A DNA stretch of 64,000 bases from Vesta saturnalis (taxonomy: Eukaryota; Arthropoda; Insecta; Coleoptera; Lampyridae), in the NCBI GenBank assembly GCA_036346205.1, contig JARFJB010001911.1:1275001-1339000 (forward strand). The letters run 5' to 3'. Of this stretch, positions 10,658 to 20,204 are shown piece after piece. The number at the start of each line of letters is the position of its first letter. Positions within the stretch are counted from its first letter, which is position 1. Both the position numbers and the translations under genes were made by a program. The notes beneath the pieces are model-generated. The model was given only the letters and a program-made list of their open reading frames with translations. It was not told where the DNA came from and did not search any database.

Positions 10658-12574
10658 ATGGCACCGCCTCGAAGAAAGTGTCATTTTAATTTGGAGTTAC
10701 AGAAAGAATATCCGTTTATGAAAATAAAAATAAATTGAGTCCGCATATTGTGTACTGTGAAATTTGTAGAAGTGATGTTGATATTTCCAACAGTGGTCGC
10801 AGCAATATTAAGGCTCATCTAACCAAGAAAAAGCATACATTAGCTGCAAATACGAAGTCTAAAAGCGCTACACTAAACACTTTTTCAAAAGTGAAAACTT
10901 CAGCTCTGAAAATATGTTAATTGCAGCCAAGGAAGGTACTTTCGCGTATCATACGATCAAGCATCAGCAGAGTTTTAGATCTTTGGATTGCACATCAAAG
11001 CTAATAGCGAACATGTTTGAGCCCAAATTTATGGCAGCTCGAACCAAAACTGAAGCCATTGTAAAAATGTTTTTGCTAAAGAATCCCAGTTGCGATTGGA
11101 ACTTGATCTACACAAAGCACATTTTGTTAGCATCATGATCGATTCGTCCAACCACAAAGAAATTAAAATAGTACCTTTGTTGGTGAGATACTTTAATTGT
11201 GAAAAAGGTATTCAAGTGAAATTACTTCAGTTGCAAGACTTCCTGGTGAAACATCAGAACAGTTAAATAGTTATGTGTTTAATACTTTGAAAACCCACAA
11301 TTTAGTGGACAAGTGTATTGGATTAGCTGCTGATAATACCAATACAAATTTTGGAATGAAAAGAAAGGAGTGAACAACCTATTTGCAAAATTGAATGCTT
11401 CTCGTGGCAAACCTCTGGTTGGCATTGGTTGTGTTACACATTTTGAACAATTGCGTACAAAATGCTATGGACGTCTTACCAATTGACGTCGAGGTTATTG
11501 TTGTTAAGTTATTTAAGCATTTCTATATTTATACAGTGAGAGTAAATCAACTTAAACAATTCTGCGACTTTGTTAATGTTGAATACAAAAAGATGTTATC
11601 ATTTTCTAAAACAAGATTTTTAAGTCTGATGCTCGCAATTGAACGAATTTTACAAATGTACGAACCGTTGAAAGCATACTTTTTGTCTATTGAAAATTGT
11701 CCAATGATTTTGAAGCAATTTTTTGAGTGTCGCACCAGCGAAATTTGGATGTGGTTTGTACACAACATTGCTTCTATGTTTCACAAAGTCATATTAAAGG
11801 TAGAGGGTGACAAAATATGCGCAACAGAGGCCGCTCTAGAGTATTTCGATCTTCAAAATAAGCTTGAAAATCGTTTGAATGAATTATTTTGCCGCTTAAA
11901 GTAAGAGAATCCTTTTACAACTTGACAATTGGGAAGGTAGTTTAAACTATCGAGATGACTTCATCTGACAGGTTAGATTATTTTATTCAAATTGTGTGAG
12001 TTACTTGAAGAATTTGAGTACAAATTTAAATGAATTAAGGCTCTTTGAATGGATAAATTTGAGAAACCAAGTTTCATGGAATCAAATTTTGTGTTCATGT
12101 GCTGCTTTTAAAGACTACTTGGGTTCGACACTGAATGAGGACGAACTCTTCGATGAAGTTAGTCTATTACAAGCTAAACTGTCAGAAGATAAAATTGCCG
12201 AGTGGAACTCGAAAAATATAGCTACCGAAGATCGATGGGTTGAAGTATTTAAATGGAATCAAGGGTCTGTATCAAGTGAAGATTTCAAAATTGTGAGATT
12301 TTATGTCAGTTTATTTTTGTCTTCCTGGAACAAGTGCGTCAATTGAGCGACTATTCTCTAATATTAATAACTACTGGAGTGCAGAAAATCGCAAATGAAA
12401 ATATCGACACTAGAAGCTGTGATGCAAGTGTACACAAACTTCGATGAGACTTGCAGTGAAATGTTCCAGTTTTTGAAGACCAGAAAGCAAATTTTGGAAT
12501 CTATCCTAAGCTCTCAAAAATACGATTGGCACAAAGGTGACCCCACTGATGGCGTTGCAGGCACGTCAAAATAA
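10658..12574 (+). pseudogene. hAT-A transposase (BED finger, hAT dimerisation domain), frameshifted
   Basis: The start ATG at 10658 opens MAPPRRKCHFNLELQKEYPF. After a 1-nt shift, VYCEICRSDVDISNSGRSNI with a following KKKH forms a BED-type C-C-H-H finger. Central blocks include SIMIDSSNHKE (catalytic-Asp strand) and CIGLAADNTNTNFG (second Asp). The 11395-11904 frame carries NVEYKKMLSFSKTRFLSLM and ILKQFFECRTSEIWMWFVHN. The C-terminus at 12300-12574 has LPGTSASIERLFSNINNYW, the hAT dimerisation motif, ending GVAGTSK-stop. At least six indels or stops interrupt a protein of about 600 residues. Residue order matches a recognised insect hAT lineage throughout. Confidence 0.85.
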
Positions 12575-12839
12575 TTAATAACATTTCACATTTCTGCCAG
12601 AGTATTTTATGTGTTTGTATTTTTCTAATATAGGAATATAGGTACATATATTATGTATATGCATGTGTCATTAAAAATTATTTTATTTTTATTCTCATTT
12701 TGATGCTTGGCTATGTCACTCTACATTTAGTTCTTTGATTTGTCCGTTTTTATCTATTCCTAATACAACTTTTTGTTACTTTTTATTTCTGTACTTATTT
12801 TTCTGAAAATAAATATGGTCACCCAAGTTATACTGTACT

Positions 12840-13660
12840 AGTTTTTGTACTAACTACAGTCATGTTTTAATACAAGAAAAGTGATGTCTGGAGTTATGCC
12901 TAGGGTATGCTGCTGAGAGTTGTAGATAGAAATTAAGTATTTTACGTGTATTTTTGTGACGATAAAATAATTTAGCTGACCTCGCTCTTAGTGAGATTTC
13001 ATGTTTAATATACCCACTCGGTTATATTATATTTATTTTGCAATTCATTGTAAAGTGATAAAATGTTTTCGAATGAATTATTAGATACATTGTGAGTTGA
13101 TCACTGTACTGTTCAAATTAAAATAGAGTTTATGTTTGAAAAAAAGTGATAGAGTTATCACACATGCTTGTTTTCTTTTAGAAATGTAAATGTATAACGC
13201 ATCATAGAATTTAGTTAGTCTTGCGAACGATAGAAAATAAAATCTTCCCTATTTCCTACCTCACTCACACTGCCACAATAATAAAGTTTTGTTCATAAAA
13301 CCCATAATTTTCCAAGCACAAAATAAAATAGGTAAGGCACAAGGTAGCACACTTCGAACACAGCTCAGCATAATAATTTTTTTTGCAAGCAAAAAATATC
13401 GGGGATAACTTTTTTGAAAAAAAAATTATTTATTTGTAGGATGCGGAATTTTTAAAGATTATAAAAAAATTTGTACGGCACAACATAGTATACCGTTATC
13501 ACAACTCAGCACATTAATATTTTTTTTGGTAACGACGAGTTAACACGAAATTGATTTTGCGCTTTTCTATTTTGTGTTGCGGACGTCTAAATTGCAAATT
13601 TACTTCTTTGTTTCTCTTCAGCGATGTGTTAACAGTTGATGTTATTTAATCGTTGTTTAA
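12840..13660. other. AT-rich spacer with a short direct repeat
   Basis: ACA(G/A)CTCAGCA(T/C)A(T/A)TAAT followed by a T-run occurs near 13358 and 13499, about 140 bp apart. No gene seen. Confidence 0.4.
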
Positions 13661-13666
13661 AATGGA

Positions 13667-13831
13667 GTCTCTTTAAACTTTTCAGAAGCCCCCGTATTCT
13701 GTTATGACAAAGTATCTTTAAAGGATGCAATAAAAAAGTTACAAATAAATTAAAAAGACAAAATTAATCTGTTTCAAGACGTCTTTCTGTCATAACATAA
13801 TACGGGGGCATCAGTAAAAGTTTAAGAGACC
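13667..13831. repeat. Small fold-back (MITE-like) element
   Basis: GTCTCTTTAAACTTTTCAGA...CCCCCGTATTCTGTTATGAC (13667-13708) is repeated inverted at about 13786-13831 with few mismatches, leaving a ~75-bp AT-rich spacer. No clear target duplication and no second copy in this window. Confidence 0.65.
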
Positions 13832-13943
13832 TAATGTAATGTAATTTTTAATTTTCATTTTTTTACTCCTTAAACAAAATTTTGGGTACATACTATATGG
13901 TACCGCTAGAAAGTTCTAAGGCATTCTAAAATATGAAATGATA

Positions 13944-14353
13944 TACAGGGTGTTCCACAAAAAAAACTGATTTTAGTTACTTGAAAATTTTAAAACACCT
14001 TGTGTATTGTAGTTACATACAGGATAGAAATTTTGAGTATTTTCTTTCTCTGTCTAAAAATTTTCCGAAAAATTATTTAAATCGGCAGTAACTTGGCAAC
14101 ATTGCATTAAAAAGCCATAGCTGTACATTAATGTAACGCAGACGTCTAGTAGATTCGAAAAATGCAATATTATGAGTACGTATTAAAAAATGGCCCCCTT
14201 TTTTTGCTAAAACGTTACGACACGCTCTGTATATTTAAAAATTATTTTAAAACTTAGCTCTTGTTAACTATACACAGTATACACACTCACCATGATTTTT
14301 TTACTTTCTTTTTTTAGTCTAGCAGTTATTCTTTAAGCAAGAATAGGTGGGCC

Positions 14354-14362
<9 letters not shown>
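13944..14362. mobile_element. Tc1/mariner-derived MITE
   Basis: The left end TACAGGGTGTTCCAC and right end GTGGGCCACCCTATA are inverted, with typical Tc1/mariner-type termini bounded by TA. The ~0.42-kb interior has no transposase frame. The right end runs into a (TA)n tract. Confidence 0.5.

Positions 14363-14408
<46 letters not shown>
14359..14408. repeat. (AT)n microsatellite
   Basis: About 25 AT units at the right end of the MITE. Confidence 0.97.
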
Positions 14409-14412
<4 letters not shown>

Positions 14413-14846
14413 AAAATTATTAACTAACTGCTTAGTATTATCTGGGCCTGCGGCTCACTAGGGTCTTAAAGCTTTGATCACTCTTTGATATCTGCCAATA
14501 TTTTGGAGCGTTTATTTTGTTCCTGTATCAATGCTACAACAATAAAACTGTGTTAAAATAAGTTGAGTACTTACGTCATTACTTACATCTAAGTTATTTT
14601 GTGAAAACTAGTTTATTGTGCTTAATAGATGATTTTATTTTATTTTGCCACCATAATGTTCTTTATACGCCCCCAACTGCGGGCGTGATGTGGTCTTTAA
14701 CTCTTTATAGCACGGAAATGTCATTGTTGCTAAGCAGCATGATTGACAGCAAACACATGGCATGATATGTCACGTAAGTTGAAAGAATTATCGAAACAAC
14801 AACCTTACTATACAACCTTTATTAATAAAAATAATAGTAATGAAAC

Positions 14847-15357
14847 TTATTCTTTATAAAAATTGAAAATACAGTTGGCTGGATTTGAAATTGTAACTCC
14901 AGATGAGCCAACACCAAAGCTGACAGTTCCTTCGCCGTTTTGTGATATTCTTATAGCTGCTGTACCAGTAATGTTCTGAGCAACTTTAATTTTATTTTGC
15001 AGAGAATTCTCTACATATGATTCGGCTACTTTATCCGATCGCCATCCACCAAGCTGCTTCAGTGCCCTTGTATCACCGCCGCTTTCTGCAAAGATCGTCG
15101 CCGCACTCCTGCGAAAGCAGTGCCCTGTGTACTTATGGGCATCCGGTAGATTGAGGAACTCTGCTATTATCCTCGGCATTTTGCCTAAGGTGTTTTTCCC
15201 AACAGTCTGAGCACTACATTTGCCATTATAATACGACAAAAACAAGCTGTCAATTTTAGTATGTTCCGGTCGTAATGCTGCATATTTTCGGTACAAAGAG
15301 ACGTAATCAACCAATCCATCGCTTGGTACAATTGTAAATTGCCTCGAAGTATAAGTT
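14847..15357 (-). pseudogene. Crypton-like tyrosine recombinase, C-terminal half (copy 1)
   Basis: The minus-strand frame opens without a start near 15357 (TYTSRQFTIVPSDGLVDYVS) and runs 170 codons to a stop at 14847. It contains KYTGHCFRRSAATIFAESGG with the H-x-x-R catalytic box, LKQLGGWRSD, and AESYVENS with the likely nucleophilic Tyr. The tail is SSGVTISNPANCIFNFYKE. Tyrosine recombinases with 'GHCFRRS(S/A)AT' and this Asn-rich tail occur in Crypton-like DNA elements of insects. The first catalytic Arg and core-binding domain are absent because a mariner fragment abuts at ~15360. What remains has no stop, so it decayed little or recently. Confidence 0.75.
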
Positions 15358-15359
15358 TT

Positions 15360-15523
15360 GGTTACGTGCTAACAATTTGGACGAACTTCGTGTCAAAATT
15401 ACAAATTTTTTAAACAGTATCACCCAAGAAATGTTAGAAAACACCCGAACTGAATTTTATCACAGATTGGGTTACTGCCTTGCGCAAGGTAGAGGTCTTT
15501 TCGAAAATCTTATAAAGTAGAAT
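15360..15523 (+). pseudogene. Mariner-like transposase C-terminal fragment
   Basis: The + frame gives NNLDELRVKITNFLNSITQE, then MLENTRTEFYHRLGYCLAQG and a stop. This is the C-terminal helix block of mariner-type transposases. From ~15445 the same sequence recurs at 58457 onward, so the fragment moved with its 3' flank. Confidence 0.6.
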
Positions 15524-15840
15524 TTTGAAAGAAGTGTATTCTGTTCATTTTAAAAAAATAGTTGGTTTTTCAATAAGAATGATAATGCTTTTAACCCATA
15601 AACTTAAGTTATATTATCAATGTAAGTGTTAATGTTCTTGTTTGTAGTTCTCGTAAGTTTCTTCTTGGTTCTTCTTACGAGTAGTAATCGAACCATGTCG
15701 TAAATTCGTAATTACAACAAACTTCGATGTTTGAGGTATATCATTTAATGTTTAAATGTATTTACTCAATAGTTTCAAAGAACACGCGACTTTTCAACAT
15801 CATCTTAATTGCTTTGGTTTCGTCAGAAATGTTGAAGCTA
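15445..15840 (+). repeat. Dispersed repeat, copy 1 (partner at 58457-58845)
   Basis: Shared landmarks in order are GAATTTTATCACAGATTGGG, CTTTTCGAAAATCTTATA, AGTTTCTTCTTGGTTCTT, GAGTAGTAATCGAACCATGT and GCGACTTTTCAACATCATCT. The copies differ by about 10% with small indels. It begins inside the mariner-like C-terminus, so it is probably that element's 3' end. Confidence 0.8.
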
Positions 15841-15999
15841 GATTGACGGAGACTTAAATAGTTCATATTTTGTGTCTATATGCAAATGTGTACAAGTGGC
15901 AACATCGGTAAAGTTATGTCACTCTCACACTCATATAATGGTTATTGGGTTTCTTTCTAGCTTATTATAAGTCAGACCTTCAATAATGTTTTTCCATAC

Positions 16000-16001
<2 letters not shown>

Positions 16002-16086
<85 letters not shown>
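16002..16086. repeat. (TA)n microsatellite
   Basis: About 42 uninterrupted TA units, the longest in the window. Confidence 0.98.
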
Positions 16087-16088
<2 letters not shown>

Positions 16089-16089
16089 T

Positions 16090-17530
16090 TATTAAATCTT
16101 TTTATTTTATAGTTTCTATTATAACCCTCTTTAACACTATATGGCATTTAAGAATAATTTAAATAAACCATCTGTCACCTCATTCAATTAGATTTATTCA
16201 CCAGTGATTTTCCACTTAATGTTCATGTTCAATTACGTCAATTTCTGGTGAAGGTTAAATTTATAACCGAAATACATTAAGAAAACAATAATAAATTTAG
16301 TCACTTTTTGGCTTTTTTGTTTAGAATCATAAAGAGGTCTGCTTAGGTAAGAATAAAATCTACACTAAATTTCAAATAGAGATCTCAAAATATACCGAAG
16401 ATATTAATAAATGTAGTTCTTAAAAATTTTGCTTTGACAACCTGTATCTTGAAACAAGCACATGAAAAGTGACCAGGAAAATCCTATTATTTTAGCCCAA
16501 AGAAGATGTTAAGGGATTTGGTTACTCTTTGTTACCATTTTAATTAGAAATAGAATGTTATTCATACAATATGAAAACCTTGCAACAAAGTAGAATAATA
16601 CAACACGACCGCTAAATAAACCGCCCATTAGACTTACTGAATTCACCCTTTCATAACAGATTAAATCTTGATATAAGGCATTCTCATTATAATATATAAA
16701 AAATTCTAAGAAACACTAGAAACTATACATATATTTTTCGTGTATATGCATCCTAACACAATTGCTCTGTTTTTAATGTAGTAATGAAACATTTTTGTTC
16801 TAATTATTGTTTCTTAGTTCAGATAGCTCATATTTCACAGTTACCCCTTTTTGGATTATCTTGCAGATTGTGTCGAGGATAGACTAATTATGTGCACAAT
16901 TAGGAATTGCTATTAAAAAATGATTAAATCACATTTATTACTATCGAAGTAAAAAGTTTAGTCACCTGACTTTAAACGTTTATATTTCGAAAACTATTAG
17001 GCCGATTTTAATTAAACAACGTGCATCATAATCGATACTTATTTCTGTATTATGTGAACGTAATATGAAAATTTTGTTACATTTGGCTAAGTACTAGAGC
17101 CAAATATATTCGAGAAAACACCATCTTTCATCACTCTTCGCGAAAAAGCCACACTTATTCTAAGCGTTATACGCAATATTTTTACAGGATGCTGCATATT
17201 AAAACCATTAAACACGGAAAGATCAAGTTTTTTTTAATTTATATAATTGCTAACCAAGGGATAGAATTAAATATTTCGTTGAACAAGGATAACGTCTAAC
17301 TGCACGCAGAAGTAACAGGGGAAGAGAATTCAACTTTACTGAGAAATGGCAAGTTATACAATGCGGCAAAATGGTTTCAGTATTAAAGCATTCATTTTTA
17401 AGTAAGAAATTAAAATCGCAAAATTTCTAAATCTCGAAAACCATTTTTTTAAAATCGCAATTTTTCAAATTACATAATAAATAAATATCTTCGCCATCCT
17501 CCTCTGTGCCCTGAAAATCCTTAGCATCAT
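16090..17530. other. AT-rich spacer, nothing recognised
   Basis: No ORF over 60 codons with family resemblance, and no repeat partner noticed in the window. Confidence 0.5.
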
Positions 17531-17537
17531 CATTGTC

Positions 17538-18149
17538 GCGGTCTAGGACAACTGGCCGCCGCCAACTGGCCGGCGCCAACTGGCCGCGGCTAACTGACCG
17601 CGAGACAAGGGGCCGACAGGACAACTGGCCACCGAACCAACTGGCCGCCGACTGCTTATAATCGAATATTGTAGATTTATCCACTTTGTATTTTATTAGA
17701 GTTAACCTTAATTAGTGGGGTTTCCAAGAAATTTATGAGAATTTAACAAAGAACGGAATTTGCCCCTTTAGAAATTAGTCAACGACAATAAACATGCCAT
17801 TAACATTCTAGAATAATGGCATACCGATCCCACAAACTACTTATTTGTGAAGATTTTCAAGTAACTTCCTATAATCGAATATTGTAGATTTATCCACTTT
17901 GTATTTTATTAGAGTTATTACTTCACTATCAGTTTGTTTGTTTTCAATAAATGAAATTAGCCATTTATTTATTTGAGGCCAAGTTGTACCTACTTACAGC
18001 GACGCGACGGCCACTTGTCCCGGCGGTTACTTGTCTCGCCGGCCAGTTCTCCCAGCGGCCAGTTGTCCCAGCGGCCAGTTGTTCCGGCGGCCAGTTGGCC
18101 GCGGCCATTCGGCAGCGGCCAGTAGGCGGCGGCCACTTGTCCCATTCCG
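17538..18149. mobile_element. Mutator-like non-autonomous element 2 with GC-rich tandem-repeat TIRs
   Basis: Both ends are arrays of ~14-bp units of the type AACTGGCCGCCGCC: 17546-17652 in one orientation and 17998-18146 in the other, giving long inverted repeats. The interior is AT-rich and has a ~47-bp direct repeat (TATAATCGAATATTGTAGAT..., 17657 and 17872). Flanks share TCATTGT (17530-17536, 18150-18156), a 7-bp duplication with one further mismatch. It interrupts the C-terminal coding end of the DDE transposase relic at 18150-18840. Architecture and terminal GGAATGGGAC match the element at 48576-49212. Confidence 0.65.
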
Positions 18150-18840
18150 TCATTGTGTCGCTTAAATTTATAACTAACGGGTCTACTAAATATTCCTTTT
18201 CTCTGTACATATCTTCGACTTTCTTGGCATGATTGACATAATTACTCCAAACAATATTTGGCACAGTTTGTAATGTTAACTTGCAAAGTTCCAAAACGTC
18301 CTTTATTTTGAATGTTGTGATTTCCTTTGTAACTCTATTTTTGATATAAGACCATATCAATTCAATTGGATTAAGTTCACAGTGGGCTACTGGAAGCCAT
18401 AATATTTTAACATTGTCTCCTCGTAATTTTTTGACCACTTTTTCAAGCAAAAAAATGGTACATACGAGATAATTCCAAAAGTGAAGCCCTCGTCATTTCG
18501 TTAAATGAATTGAATTGCTCTGGTAACAGAACTTTTCGTTTGTTCAACCATTCAAGTCTTTTTTTGTTTTCTCTAGGCGGTTGTTGGATTTGTAAATCTG
18601 GATCTATCATTGTGTGGTACAGTGCTTGATCTAGCACAATCACCGATTTATCGGGGATCACTCCCATCACGTATCGTAACCATTCTTCATTGTGCCTTTT
18701 ATTTATTTCGTCATGGTAATCAGCAGTACGCTTTGTAACTCTATTGAGAATAATTGCGTTTACTCCATTTCGCTTCGAAGAAAGCTTTTACATTTAGAAC
18801 AGTCTGTTTAAACTCGGCGGACATATAATTAGGCATTTTT
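18150..18840 (-). pseudogene. IS630/Tc1-like (DDE_3) transposase relic
   Basis: Minus-strand pieces in order: MPNYMSAEFKQTVLNVKAFF near 18835; MMGVIPDKSVIVLDQALYHT (18670-18611) with the catalytic Asp of the 'VIVLDNAPYH' strand; LNKRKVLLPEQFNSFNEMTR; then in another frame ILWLPVAHCELNPIELIWSY (18400-18340) with the final Glu strand, IKNRVTKEITTFKIKDVLEL, and a C-terminus that runs into the GC-rich insertion at 18149. At least two frameshifts. The family is widespread in insects and would act as a cut-and-paste transposase. No TIRs could be assigned. Confidence 0.7.
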
Positions 18841-19036
18841 CTTTTTGGTAAGAAGCGGCAGCGATATACGTTATACTCGTATATACAGGGTGGTCTAGGT
18901 TAAACGTCATTAATTTTGATAGGTGATAAAACAAGGAAAAGTAGACTTTCATAAGAAAACTTTGTTAAATATGTTTGCTAACAAAGATACAGTGTGTCAA
19001 AGTTGTAAAAGAAAACTGGTTTTCTCATCATAACTT

Positions 19037-19219
19037 CTAAACCATCTCTAAGACATAATTAAAATCATTTAAAGAAATTCTCCGCTCTATCCCTATCAAT
19101 CGAGGATTATTGTCAAATGTTGTTAATGTAGCATTTTCATGATTATTTCTTCTCCCAGGCCGCTCTGGTTCTCGAGTGTGTTCCATACCAAATTCTCGAA
19201 AATGGCGATGGATACTCAC
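19037..19219 (-). pseudogene. Transposase N-terminal fragment inside the 18.9-20.0 kb element
   Basis: The minus frame reads HRHFREFGMEHTREPERPGR, RNNHENATLTTFDNNPRL and IGIERRISLNDF. The 'GR-nnxEN..L..F..NPRLSI' pattern is the end of the HTH/linker region in insect mariner-type transposases. It lies on the strand opposite to the C-terminal part at 19240. Confidence 0.45.
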
Positions 19220-19224
19220 AAAAA

Positions 19225-19509
19225 CACCATTTTCGAGAATTGGTTACTCAGATGAATGTAAACTATCCAGAGAGATGGATAGGGCGGTTGACACAAATTG
19301 ATCAACCAGGAGTTGAAGAAGTTGGAAGGGAACCATTTTCATGGCCTCCATCACCAAATATTACGCCTTTGAATTTTCATATGTGGGGATACTTAAAAGA
19401 CATTGTTTACGAGACGACAATGGAAACACGAGAAGAGCTGGTGAAACGTGCCGTCAACAGTATATTACTTTTTTGCTTTTTTTGTATCTTTGATGTACAT
19501 TATGCCTAG
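19225..19509 (+). pseudogene. Transposase C-terminal fragment inside the 18.9-20.0 kb element
   Basis: The + frame gives NVNYPERWIGRL, an insertion, then FSWPPSPNITPLNFHMWGYL, KDIVYETTMETREELVKR. This is the 'YPERWIGRGGP..WPPRSPDLTPLDFFLWGYLKDIVY' block of mariner-type transposases. The catalytic Asp of 'SPDLTPLD' is here Asn in both positions. Confidence 0.65.
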
Positions 19510-20149
19510 TAAGTAATAAAATGTTTAAAAAAAATTTGCCCGCTCTTATCGTATTTTCTTGGTAGTTCCGTCGTAAGTTTTGGCCTGCTTGCAACACTTT
19601 AAATTAAAATAAGTATCTCAAAAACGAAACCATAAATTAAAAATTTGCAAGGGTAATTTTTTTGTAAATTAAACTGGGAATCCAAAATTCAATCTTCTTT
19701 GTAAAATATCCAGTGGTGCCGAAGTTTGGGAGGCGAGAAAGGGGTGCCGACCCCCAGTATCTACGCCACCGGAGAATTTCTTTAAATGATTTTAATCATT
19801 TCTTAGAGATGTACTACATTAGTCTGTGTGAGAAATTTGATAAGAATCGATCGAGTAATTTACAAGTTATTAGACACTCTGTATCTTTGTTAGGAAACAT
19901 TTTTGAACAAAGGTTTTCTTATGAAAGTACTTTTTTCTTGTGGTTCTATCACCTATCAAAATTAATGACGTTTAACCTGGACCACATACACTACAGTAAT
20001 CCCGCGGTGGGTTCGAACCTTTATACGTCCTCACTTAACATAATATTTTGGCTGTCTAATAAATAATATATTGTACAAACATGCATACAATTTTTCATTC
20101 ACGCGCTATAGTACATGTGTACCGCCTCTCCTATATTAAAAAGAGTTGC

Positions 20150-20151
<2 letters not shown>

Positions 20152-20201
<50 letters not shown>
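20152..20201. repeat. (TA)n microsatellite, left half split by hAT-B
   Basis: A TA tract ending exactly at the left end of hAT-B. Its continuation is at 22929-22975. Confidence 0.97.

Positions 20202-20204
<3 letters not shown>

Larger units (their letters stand above)
10124..12826 (+). mobile_element. hAT-A: complete hAT transposon (decayed)
   Basis: The left end TACGGTGACCATA and right end TATGGTCACCCAA are complementary at 11 of 13 positions. The element is flanked by a perfect 8-bp duplication GTTATACT (10116-10123 and 12827-12834), the hallmark of hAT insertion. The 2703-bp body contains a TATA-like promoter and one broken transposase gene on the + strand. Confidence 0.9.
18889..19982. 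mobile_element. Mariner/Tc1-like element with ~200-bp TIRs
   Basis: The left arm from 18889 (TACAGGGTGGTCTAGGTTAA) is repeated inverted at the right end, to GTTTAACCTGGACCACATA near 19982. Similarity continues about 200 bp through GTCATTAATTTTGATAGGTG, AACAAAGATACAG and AAATCATTTAAAGAAATTCT. Between the arms lie two transposase pieces in opposite orientation. Ends fit Tc1/mariner insertion at TA. Confidence 0.7.

Noticed and set aside
17951..18232. 93-codon frame with VVPA...GGQLAA repeats (+) and its 85-codon counterpart at 17427-17684 (-)
   Set aside because: Translations of the GC-rich terminal arrays of the Mutator-like element. The apparent Pro/Arg-rich proteins are not real.
19990..20030. 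B-box-like GGGTTCGAACCTTTATAC
   Set aside because: No A box or cloverleaf partner upstream at a proper distance. An isolated match.
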